Both the position numbers and the translations under genes were made by a program. 64,000 nucleotides of DNA from assembly GCF_022539505.1 (NCBI RefSeq), contig NC_061514.1:335527090-335591089 (forward strand), written 5' to 3'. Below, piece by piece: positions 36,201 to 45,572 of this stretch. The notes under the pieces are model-generated. The model was not told the origin of the DNA. It made no database searches and saw only the letters and a program-made list of their open reading frames with translations. Origin of the DNA: Lolium rigidum. Taxonomy: Eukaryota > Streptophyta > Magnoliopsida > Poales > Poaceae. How positions within the stretch are numbered: the first letter of the stretch is position 1; every line of letters starts with the position of its first letter.

Positions 36201-39200
36201 ATTTCCTAGCACTGTTGCCAGTGTGTGAGTGCTCGAAGCTATCTCCTTTAGATTCTGCAATTGCATCTTTTTGTTTCTTGTTTTTATTTTCACTAGTTAG
36301 GCATAATGGAAAACAACAAAAAATTTGGTGAGCTTTTTAATCTTTTTCCTGATTTAGAATTGTTTGATGCAAAAATTAAAAAACCTATGGAACCTTATTT
36401 GCATGCTAGTAGCGATGTTATTAGTATGAATGCAATTACTGCTAATGCTATGGAGAAGTCTAAGCTTGGGGAAGCTAGTTTTTGTGATCTTTTTAGCTTC
36501 CCATCTTTAGGGGAGAAAATTTGCTACGATAATACTTTATCTCCCATATGCGATAACTCTAATGATGCTTGTGATATTTTAAATGTACCTACTGAAAGTA
36601 TTCCATATAAAATCCCTATGAAAATTATTGAACGTGTTGTGGATAACCGCTATGAAGGGGATGGAACTGTCCATCCTGGAGATCATTTACTCTTTTTGCA
36701 CGAATTATGCGGTTTATTCAAGTGTGCAGGTATCTCTATGGATGAAGTGAAGAAGAAATTATTCTCTATGTCGTTGCCTGGTAAAGCGGCGCATTGGTAT
36801 AAACTGCTGAAGGATGAGCATTCTCTTGATTGGAAGGATATTGTGCCTCTATTCTATTCTAAATTCTATCCTCCAAGTGAAATTCACAAAGACCGAAACC
36901 GAATATATAATTTCGGCCTCATGATGGAGAGCGTATTGCCCAAGCATGGGAGAGATTGAAGTCTTTAATGCTCAAATGCCCCAATCATGAGCTTCCTGGT
37001 AATGTTATTATTGATAATTTCTATGCAAGACTTTCTTTTCAAGATAAGACCTTGCTGGATACTACTTGTTCTGGATCATTCACGCGCAACAAAGAAGAGT
37101 TTAAAAGGGACCTTCTTGATCGGATTAAGGAGAACGCTGAAGATTGGGAGAACGACAAAGGTAAAGAGTCCGGTATAAATTATGATTATGAATGCATTGA
37201 AACTTTTATGGATACCGATAAATTTCGAAATATGAGTGCTACTTATGGTCTTGACTCTCAAGTTGCTGCAAATCTTTATAAACCCTTTGCTTCTCATTTT
37301 GAATTGCCTAAAAAGAATTTTGATAAGTATCATGAACCTTTTAAAGAGGCTTGCATGAAGAATGAAATTGTTGTTAATCATTGTAATAAGCATGCTCAAA
37401 CTCCTAAGAATGCTATTTCCTATAAGCATGTTAATTTCTGTGGAATACATAGACCTTGTGGAATTAATCAAATCAAAGATGAATATTGTATCCACCATGC
37501 TAATGAAAAAACTAGGAAGTGGTTTAGGGCTCTAGATGATCTTGGTAAAAAAGTTTGTGCCCTCTATCCTTTTATTTGTGAAGTTTGCCATGAAGTGGGT
37601 CATTTTAATTTTCAATGCCCCTCCAATGATAATTTGAACCCAATGAGTGCTGCAAATTTGTATTGTGATGATGAAATTACTCCTAATCAACATGATGAAC
37701 TTACTTTATTTTTGGGGTGTGAAGAACTGTCGAGAAAAATCTCTTTGTTACATATGAGTGATCTTGATATTGATGATGTCCTGCATGGGTGTTTTTCTTA
37801 TTGCATTGATAATAGCAATACAAATACTTACATACAAAATATTTTAGAAGATGACACCTTGCCAAAATATGATAGGACCGCTGTGTGTTTTCAACTAATT
37901 AATGAAAAGGAGGGATCCTCCCAAGTTTCTTCTATTGTTTCTGAAAGTAAATCAGGTTATGCGGACAAGCCTCTCTTCAAGCCTCTTCCTCCTAAAGAAG
38001 GGAACGAGGAGAAGGAAAATAAGAAGAGGGGGAATAAGAAGAAAGAGGTAACGGCACATCCCCGCGTGTATGAGGTAACAGTAGGTAACCATAAGTATGT
38101 TGCTCCTAATGATTATTATGATAATGAATCTGAGTACGATGATCTTCCTATACCCTTTACCCATGTTAGTGATCATGATTTGGAAGAACACACTACCTTT
38201 GATGTTGGAAATCTTTTTGGTACTGATTATGAAAGTAATGATGATAGCATTATTCATGTCCCCTCAAACGATGATATTGAAAGCTCTAAGCTTGGGGACG
38301 TTGTGCTCGAAGATCCTATATTTGAGACCTCTACTTTTAGTGAAAATGATGATATTACATATTCTGGTTTAGATAATCGCTATAGAGATGGATATGACAC
38401 ATGTTACAATTATCCTTATGAAACTTGTCATAGTTATGATGGGCTTGCCAAAAACCATTCCCTTAGTATGCAACTCGTTTACCATGTTCAAATTCTTAAT
38501 AATGATCCTGCTCCAATTACTATTAATGAGAAGAGTTTTTCCTATGTCAAAAATAATGATACCCTTATGCATAGGAACCATGATAAGAATGTTTTAAGTG
38601 ATGGTTATATTGTGGATTTCATCAATGATGCTACTGAAAGTTATTATGAGAGAGGGAAACATGGTTATATGCATCTTAATAATATTAAGTTTCCCCTCTT
38701 TATGTTGAGAATTTTGAAGTTACTCGTGTTTTATCCTCTTATGCTTGTCACCTTGTTCTTCATGAATTCATTTGTGTACAAGATTCCTATGCATAGGAAG
38801 CATGCTAGGCTTAAATTTGTTTTGAATTTGCCTCTTGATGCTCTCTTTTGCTTCAAATACTATTTCTTGCGAGTGCATCATTAAAACTGCTGAGCCCATC
38901 TTAATGGCTAAAAAGAAAGAACTTCTTGGGAGGTAACCCATGTGTTATTTTGCTACAGTACTTTGTTTTATATTTGTGTCTTGGAAGTTGTTTACTACTG
39001 TAGCAACCTCTCCTTATCTTAGTTTTGTGTTTTGTTGTGCCAAGTAAAGTCTTTGATAGTAAAGTGAATACTAGATTTGGATTACTGCGCAGAAACAGAT
39101 TTCTTTAATGTCACGAATCTGGGTCTAATTCTCTGTAGGTAACTCAGAAAATTATGCCAATTTACGTGAGTGATCCTCAGATATGTACGCAACTTTCATT

Positions 39201-42200
39201 CAATTTGAGCATTTTCATTTGAGCAAGTCTGGTGCCTCAATAAAATTCGTCTTTACGGACTGTTCTGTTTTGACAGATTCTGCCTTTTATTTCGCATTGC
39301 TTCTTTTGCTATGTTGGATGGATTTCTTTGTTCCATTGAATTCCAGTAGCTTTGGGCAATGTCCAGAAGTGTTAAGAATGATTGTGTCACCTCTGAACAT
39401 GTAAATTTTGATTATGCACTAACCCTCTAATGAGTTTGTTTCGAGTTTGGTGTGGAGGAAGTTTTCAAGGGTCAAGAGAGGAGGATGATATACTATGATC
39501 AAGAAGAGTGAAGAGTCTAAGCTTGGGGATGCCCCGGTGGTTCATCCCTGCATATTTCAAGAAGACTCAAGCATCTAAGCTTTTCTTGGGCATCCCCTTC
39601 TTCATCGACAAAATTATCAGGTTCCTTCTCTTGAAACTATATTTTTATTCGGTCACATCTTATGTACTTTACTTGGAGCGTCTGTTTGTTTTTGTTTTTG
39701 TTTTTGTTTGAATAAATGCTTGTGTGGGAGAGAGACACGCTCCGCTGGTTCATATGAACACATGTGTTCTTAGCTTTTAATTTTCATGGCGAAGGTTGAA
39801 ACTGCTTCGTTAATTGTTATATGGTTGGAAACGGAAAATACCGCATGTGGTAATTGGTATAATGTCTTGAATAATGTGATACTTGGCAATTGTTGTGCTC
39901 ATATAGATCTTGTTTAAGCTCTTGCATCATGTACCTTGTACCCATTAATGAATAACTACATAGAGCATGTTAAAATTTGGTTTGCATGATTGTTCTCTCT
40001 AAGTCTAGATATTTTCTGGTTGAGGTGTTTGAACAACGAGGAGACGATGTAAAGTCTTATAATGCTTACAATATGTTTACATGTGAGTCTTGCTGCACCG
40101 TTTTATACTTGAGTTTGCTTCAAACAACCTTGCTTGCCTAGCCTTGTATTGAGAGGAATTCTTCTCGTGCATCCAAATCCTTGAGCCAATAACCATGCCA
40201 TTTGTGTCCACCATACCTACCTACCACATGGTATTTCTCCGCCATTCCAAAGTAAATTACTTGAGTGCTACCTTTAAAATTTCTATTCTTTACCTTTGCA
40301 ATATATAGCTCATGGGACAAATAGCTTTAAAAACTATCGTGGTGAAGAATATGTACTTATGTGTCTTATTTCTTAGTAAGTTGCTTGTTGAGCGGTAACC
40401 ATGTTTTCCGGGGACGCCATCAACTCTTTTACCTTTGTTGAATATCATGTGAGTTGCTATGCATGTTCGTCTTGTCTGAAGTAAGGGCGGTTTTCACAAT
40501 CAAATGGTTTGAGTATGCATACTGTTAGAGAAGAACATTGGGCCGCTAACTAAAGCCATGATTCATGGTGGAAGTTTCAGTATGGACAGCTAATCCTCAA
40601 TCTCTTATGAGAATAATAACTGTTGTTAAATGCTTATGCATTACAAGAGGAGTCCATTATCTGTTGTCTATGTTGTCCCGGTATGGATGTCTAAGTTGAG
40701 AATAATCAAAAGCGAGAAATCCAATGCGAGCTTTCTCCTTAGACCTTTGTACAGGCGGCATAGAGGTACCCTTTGTGACACTTGGTTGAAACATATGCTA
40801 TGCAATGATAATCAGTGTTAACCCAAGCTAATTAGGACAAGGTGCGAGCACTATTAGTATACTATGCATGAGGCTTGCAACTTATAAGATGTCTTATACA
40901 TAACTCATATGCTTTATTACTACCGTTGACAAAATTGTTTCTTGTTTAAAAAATGAAAAGCTCTAGCACGAATATAGTAATCAATGCTTCCTCTCGCGAA
41001 GGGCCTATCTTCTACTTTATTGTTGAGTCAGTTTGCCTATTCTTTCTATCTTAGAAGCAAACACTTGTATCAACTCGTGTGCATTGATTCTTACATGTTT
41101 ACTTATTGCACTTGTTATATTGCTTTGTGTTGACAATTATCCATGAGATATACATGTTAAAGTTGAAAGCAACCGCTGAAACTTTTATCTCCTTCGTGTT
41201 GCTTCAATGCTTTTACTTTGAATTTATTGCTTTATGAGTAACTCTTATGCAAGTCTTATTGATGCTTGTCTTGAAAGTACTATTCATGAAAAGTCTTTGC
41301 TATATGATTCAATTGTTTACTCATTGCATTAACATTGCTTCGAATCGCTGCATTCATCTCATATGCTTTACAATAGTATGATTAAGATTATGTTGGTAGC
41401 ATGTCACTTCAGAAATTATCTTTTATCGTTTACCTACTCGAGGACGAGTAGGAACTAAGCTTGGGGATGCTGATACGTCTCCAACGTATCTATAATTTCT
41501 GATGTTCCATGCTTGTTTTATGACAATACCGACATGTTTTGTTCACACTTTATGTCATTATTATGCGTTTTCCGGAACTAACCTATTGACGAGATGCCGA
41601 AAGGCCGCTGTCTGTTTTCTGCTGTTTTTGGTTCCAGAAAGGCTGTTCGGGCAATATTCTCGGAATTGGACGAAATCAACACCAAACCTCCTATTTTTCC
41701 CGGAAGGCTCCAGAACACCGAAGAAGAGTCGGAGAGGGGCCAGGGGGCCACCACACCATAAGGCGGAGCGGGCCAGACCCTGGCCGCGCCGGCCTAGGGT
41801 GGGGCCACCCTGCCAGCCCTCCGACTCCGTCTCTTCGCCTATTTAAGCCCTTTCGACCTAAAAACGCAGTACCTCTTGACGAAACTCCGAGAAAGACCTC
41901 CGGGCGCCGCCACATCGCGAAACTCCAATTCGGGGGACGAAGTCTCCGTTCCCGGCACCTGCCGGGACGGGGAATTGCCCCCGGAGTCATCTCCACCGCC
42001 GTCTCCACCGCCATCTTCACCGCCATCGCTGCCCCCATGATGAGGAGGAGTAATTCACCCCGGGGCTGAGGGCTCCGCCGTAGCTATGTGGTTCATCTCT
42101 CTCCCATGTACCTCAATACAATAATCTCATGAGCTGCTTTACATGATTGAGATTCATATGAGTTTTGTATCACTACTATTCTATGTGCTACTCTAGTAAT

Positions 42201-43415
42201 GTTATTAAAGTAGTTTATTCCTCCTGCACGGTGTAATGGTGACAGTGTGTGCATCCGTGTTAGTACTTGGCGCAGGCTATGATTGTGATCTCTTGTAGAT
42301 TATGAAGTTAACTATTGCTATGATAAGAATTGATGTGATTTATGCCTCCTTCATAGTGTGATGGTGACAGTGTGCATGCTATGTTAGTTCTTGGTGTGAT
42401 TGTGTTGATCTATCTTACACTCTAAGGTTATTTAAATATGAACATTGAATACTGTGGAGCTTGTTAACTCCGGCATTGAGGGTTCGTGTAATCCTACACA
42501 GTTAGTGGTGTTCATCATCCAACAAGAGGGTGTAGAGTGGTTCTATTATGTGATCATTGTTGAGAGTGTCCACTAGTGAAAGCAGGATCCCTGGGCCTTG
42601 CTTCCAAGCATCGAATCTCCGTTTGTTTATTGTTTTGTTGCATGTTTACTCGCTGCCATATTTTATTCAGATTGCTACTACCACTCATACTCATCCATAT
42701 TACTTGCATCTCACTATCTCTTCGCCGAACTAGTGCACCTATTAGGTGTGTTGGGGACACAAGAGACTTCTTGCATTGTGATCGCACGGTTGCTCGAGAG
42801 GGATATCTTTGACCTCTTCCTCCCTGAGTTCGATAAACCTTGGGTGATCCACTTAAGGGAAACTTGCTGATGTTCTACAAACCTCTGCTCTTGGAGGCCC
42901 AACACTGTCTACAAGAATAGAAGCACCCGTAGACATCAGTCTACTTCTCCTACCTCTTCGGAAGTGCAGGTATCTAGCTTCAGCTCTCTGTAGTACCGTT
43001 GAATTTGAAGTGCCGCCATGGCTTGTTGGAGTGATTTCAGTTGTTCTTTTTTCCATTATTGTTACAGTTAGCCAGGCAAGCCGATGATCCATGGTACATT
43101 CCATACCAAGATGAATCAACCCAGTGGCGTAGCCAGAGGATGGATTTGGAGGAGAAGGTGGCCAATTTAGGTGATGAATTGGCCCGTAAAAACCTGATGA
43201 TATTCGAGCTGAAGCGTACTGTGGAGGAAGAAAAGAAGAATTCAGAGCATATTCGCAAGGAGAAGTTGAGAGTTGAGACAGATCTTGCCGTATTTGATCA
43301 AATGGTAGAAAATCTAGAACATGAACTTCAAGTGATGGGAGAGGAGAAAAGTAGATTCATCTGGGCAGTTTTATTAGGTGTCATCCCTATCCTAGCAGTT
43401 ATGTGGTTCTGGTAG
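24273..43415 (+). CDS. Small coiled-coil protein with hydrophobic C-terminus, carried by MULE-1
   Basis: Exon 1 starts at ATG 24273 ([12 protein letters not shown]) and is split at 24336 by the retrotransposon 24337-42938. It resumes at 42944 and ends at 42969 before donor GTATCTAG. Exon 2 begins at 43068 after TTGTTACAG and stops at 43415. The split exon stays in frame once the insertion and one GTCTA are disregarded. The 145-residue product has a Ser/Gly-rich N-terminus, [13 protein letters not shown], a charged heptad-like stretch (about residues 47-125), and a final hydrophobic segment [17 protein letters not shown], as in tail-anchored membrane proteins. A 5' untranslated intron (donor near 24184, acceptor near 24255) is possible. 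I do not recognise a named family. The insertion makes this copy non-functional unless spliced out. Confidence 0.7.
24709..24715 (+). promoter_or_regulatory. LTR TATA-like box
   Basis: TATTTAA after a GC-rich stretch, at the same LTR position as the box in group 1 LTRs; repeated at 41840-41846. Confidence 0.45.
25801..28890 (+). repeat. Chromovirus 5' LTR
   Basis: A 3090 bp LTR with a GC-rich block at 26090-26730. ORFs in that block are by-products of composition and not genes. Compared by eye with 33025-36117, nearly all differences lie at CAG/CTG sites. Confidence 0.95.
28896..28907 (+). other. Primer binding site, initiator tRNA-Met
   Basis: TGGTATCAGAGC, complementary to the 3' end of plant initiator tRNA-Met, 5 bases after the LTR. 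Confidence 0.9.
28908..29590 (+). other. Chromovirus leader; gag deleted
   Basis: Between the primer site and the protease there are only about 680 bp, with no Gag core or CCHC knuckle in any forward frame. A full chromoviral gag needs more than this, so gag was lost before or after insertion. Confidence 0.75.
29591..32986 (+). pseudogene. Chromovirus pol: protease, RT, RNase H, integrase, chromodomain
   Basis: The order is protease with Asp-Ser-Gly-Ala at 29688-29699 and [10 protein letters not shown] near 29900; reverse transcriptase (about 30210-30980) with the catalytic YIDD at 30648-30659; RNase H (about 31060-31420); integrase with the HHCC zinc site (31728-31850) and all three acidic residues (Asp 31940, Asp 32123, Glu 32234); and a chromodomain near 32830-32980. 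The frame is broken in the protease (stops near 29820 and 29937) and changes near 30050, near 31215 in RNase H and near 31890 before the integrase core. Catalytic residues are kept, so damage is light and part may be sequencing error. Confidence 0.92.
33011..33024 (+). other. Chromovirus polypurine tract
   Basis: AAGGGGGGTAGAGT directly before the 3' LTR at 33025. Confidence 0.85.
33025..36117 (+). repeat. Chromovirus 3' LTR
   Basis: 3093 bp, matching 25801-28890 along its whole length and ending GGTGCCGACA before target copy CACCC. Confidence 0.95.
36143..36160 (+). other. Primer binding site of group 3 element, tRNA-Asp
   Basis: TGGCGCCGTTGCCGGGGA, identical to the site at 15731-15748, 10 bases after the LTR end at 36132. 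Confidence 0.92.
36306..38884 (+). pseudogene. Gag of group 3 element, one frameshift, hydrophobic C-terminus
   Basis: Starts at ATG 36306. The first frame ends at 36959 and the second runs from 36956 to 38884; one base appears lost near 36913, just before the AWERLKSLM block of the Gag core. Two more core blocks are [14 protein letters not shown] and [15 protein letters not shown] zinc knuckle (C-x2-C-x4-H-x4-C) is at 37577-37618. The second half is acidic with a Lys-rich stretch near 37990-38050. The last about 60 residues include a long hydrophobic run ([20 protein letters not shown]) before RVHH. No protease follows. It would bind and package element RNA. The single shift may be a sequencing error. 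Confidence 0.85.
38885..38945 (+). promoter_or_regulatory. Conserved motif after gag stop
   Basis: CTTGGGAGGTAACCCATG at 38928-38945 matches TATGGGAGACAACCCATG after the gag of the group 1 element on the minus strand (about 53042-53059). Its GGG and CCC can pair. Its role is unknown; an RNA signal is inferred. Confidence 0.45.
38946..41439 (+). other. Non-coding 3' region of group 3 element
   Basis: About 2.5 kb without a supported gene. It is clearly similar to 50546-53040 (minus) of the group 1 element and, in part, to 16582-17634. It includes a (GTTTTT)n-type run near 39690 and TAAGCTTGGGGATGC words at 39520. Confidence 0.75.
41440..41470 (+). other. Polypurine tract of group 3 element
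   Basis: GAGGACGAGTAGGAACTAAG followed by CTTGGGGATGC, ending at the LTR start 41471. Confidence 0.75.
41471..42938 (+). repeat. Group 3 3' LTR
   Basis: 1468 bp, matching the split 5' LTR. TATA-like box at 41840-41846. It carries the empty chromovirus site and is followed by target copy GTCTA. Confidence 0.95.
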
Positions 43416-43772
43416 ACGATTTAGTATAGAATTGTTATTCAGTAGATGGCTCTAACCACTGTATTTTGTTGTGGCTCTAAGCACTGTATTTTGGCGTACA
43501 ATTTCCTAGTTGTGCTAAGTAATGTGCACGATAATTTTAGCATGCATGAACATTTTATAAAAGTGAAGGGATCCCAAAAGTGAAAGCATGTACCAGCCTC
43601 CCGGATCAAATACATATCAATATCTTCCCAATCAAGTTGGGATAGAATTCAAATCATACATACGGATGTACATGGACACATCAAGAACGGGGAGAAGCTT
43701 TTTTTAGATGGAGGTAGTAGTTCGAACAATTTTATCCCAATTGGAAATTGAAAAATACAAATTTATCATAAT
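43416..43772. other. MULE-1 spacer
   Basis: 3' flank of the coiled-coil gene; no gene seen. Contains repeated CTCTAA(C/G)CACTGTATTTTG at 43449-43492. Confidence 0.5.
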
Positions 43773-44301
43773 TTATCCCAATTTGCGGCGTCGAACACGG
43801 CCGCGCAGCGATGGGCAAGAAAGGCCGGGACGACGGGCGGCTGAGGGGTGGTCATCTGCGCCATCCGCCATTGAAGCGACATTGTCGGCGATGGCTTCAA
43901 TGTTCGTGGCATCGATGACCACTGTCGGAACCGCTGCTGTCTTGGTGTACTTCATCAGCGACGGATCTGCAGAGGGCTGGATCGGCGGCTTTGCAGCGCG
44001 GTTGTAGACGATGGCTTCAATCGTCTTGGCATCGATTCACACTCTCGGCGCCGTCGAAGCGATGTTGTAGGCGATGGCTTCAATGTTCGTGGCATCGATG
44101 ACCACTCGTCGGCACGGCCGCCGTCTTGTTGTCCTTCATCGACAACGGATCTGAGGAGGGCAACGGAAGTGAGACATCAACAGGCTCCGACATTGAATGC
44201 TGGATCTGCGCCGTCGAAGCGATGTTGTAGGCGATGGCTTCAATGTTCGTGGCATCGATGGCCACTGTCGGCACGGCCGCCGTCTTGGTGTTCTTCATCA
44301 T
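43773..44301 (-). CDS. Repeat-encoded reading frames in MULE-1, unknown
   Basis: On the minus strand a module with KTAAVPTVAIDATNIEAIAY occurs at about 44300-44220 and again, varied, near 44150-44080, 44040-44000 and 43955-43870. The DNA repeats are not all in one frame, and stops separate the ORFs 44301-44080 and 43955-43773. It could be the first exon of a gene convergent with the coiled-coil gene, or a non-coding minisatellite. I do not recognise it. Confidence 0.3.
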
Positions 44302-44362
44302 TCAATAGATCTGAGAAGAGAAATGAAAGTGAGACAGAGAGAGACATTTCAACTATTTCTGA

Positions 44363-44500
44363 CGGTTAGATCCTCACCGGCACTCTTAGATCCACGCAGC
44401 AGGCACGGTTAGATCCACGCCGCCGCACGCCGCCGCACGCACGGTTAGATCCGCGCCGCCGCACGCCGCCGCACGCATGGTTAGATCCGCGCCGCCACGA
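44363..44500. repeat. Short tandem repeat, GGTTAGATCC-GCCGCACGC
   Basis: GGTTAGATCC recurs at 44363, 44407, 44442 and 44479, separated by GCCGCCGCACGC-type units. Confidence 0.75.
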
Positions 44501-45242
44501 TCGCCAGAGTAAGAGAGGAAATAGGAGAGAGGAAGATGCTACTGGAATATGCGACTGCCAGGGTTGGTAGGTATGTGCTATGCTCTTCTCTCCGTATGCG
44601 TCCATCGTGGTAGAGAGAGATATACAGGCCGTCCGATCATAAATGATCGAACGGTGCAAGCGTTCGTTGAGCTTTCAACCAACCAAGATCCGTGTGACAT
44701 ACATCTCGACCAATCGAGAGATCAGCCAGTTGAGTACAAGTTAGGAAAACCGAGTAGAACTAAGAGGGGGAAAAGTGAGGAAATGTTTATCGGAAGGGCA
44801 AAACTGAGTAGGACCGAGTAAAACAAGTGGGCCCGGAGGGGGAAAACTGAGTAACACTAAGTAAAACAGGGGCACCCAAATAATAAAGGGACTAAGGGAA
44901 ATTGAAGCTTTTGGCATAAAAATTGTAAAATTGTGTTATTTGAACAATATATTACATTTTGGCCGACGTGATATTGTTTGCAATTCAAAGATACACAAGT
45001 GTGACGAATTTGGACTCATTTGGACAAAGTTTGTAAGCATAGTGGGTATTTGGGAGGTGTATTGAGCAGTAAAGCCCCGCATCTTCATAGCTAGTAGCTC
45101 ATGGACTAGGAAGTGATTTTGAAGCTTTTGGCATAAAAACTTCATATCTCTATATTTCCTTTTCCATTATTATTTGTCTAGGTTGTAGGTAACATAACAA
45201 GACTCCATGGGAAGGTTCCACCATGTTTTGAATTATTTTTAA
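44501..45242. other. MULE-1 spacer, no gene supported
   Basis: Mixed sequence. 44740-44890 holds words of the MULE end (GGGGAAAAGTGAGG, AACTGAGTA) in reverse order, perhaps a degenerate inner copy of the terminal repeat. Confidence 0.45.
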
Positions 45243-45293
45243 TTAAACCCTAAACCCTAAAACCTAAAAACCCTAAAACCCTAAACCCTAGAG
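45243..45293 (+). repeat. Degenerate telomere-like CCCTAAA run
   Basis: About seven CCCTAAA/CCTAAAA units with length errors. Plant telomere repeats are TTTAGGG; at about 50 bp inside a transposon this is a small interstitial run. Confidence 0.7.
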
Positions 45294-45324
45294 AAAATGA
45301 TAAATGTGGCTTAAATGTGGCATA

Positions 45325-45567
45325 CAAATTCAAATTGTTCAACACAAAGGCATCCCCAATACAAAGGGAACCCCAATACAAATTGTTCAACACAAAGGGA
45401 TCCCCAATACAAAGGGAACCCCAATACAAATTGTTCATACAAATTCAAATTATTCAACACAAAGGCATCCCCAATACAAAGGGAACCCCAATACAAATTG
45501 TTCAACACAAAGGGATCCCCAATACAAAGGGAACCCCAATACAAATTGTTCATACAAATTCAAATGA
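45325..45567 (+). repeat. Tandem repeat, about 115 bp x 2 with inner 48-bp units
   Basis: ACAAATTCAAATT(G/A)TTCAAC starts units at about 45325 and 45440. Each contains AATACAAAGGGAACCCCAAT twice. ORFs in all frames here reflect the repeat. Confidence 0.85.
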
Positions 45568-45572
45568 GTTGT

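Larger units (their letters stand above)
24337..42938 (+). mobile_element. Group 3 gag-only LTR retrotransposon
   Basis: LTRs are 24337-25800 plus 36123-36132, and 41471-42938, with target duplication GTCTA at 24332-24336 and 42939-42943. The net length is about 8280 bp. It has a tRNA-Asp primer site, a frameshifted gag with a CCHC knuckle and a polypurine tract, but no protease, reverse transcriptase or integrase. This matches the non-autonomous gag-only type (TR-GAG). A chromovirus is inserted in its 5' LTR. Confidence 0.93.
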
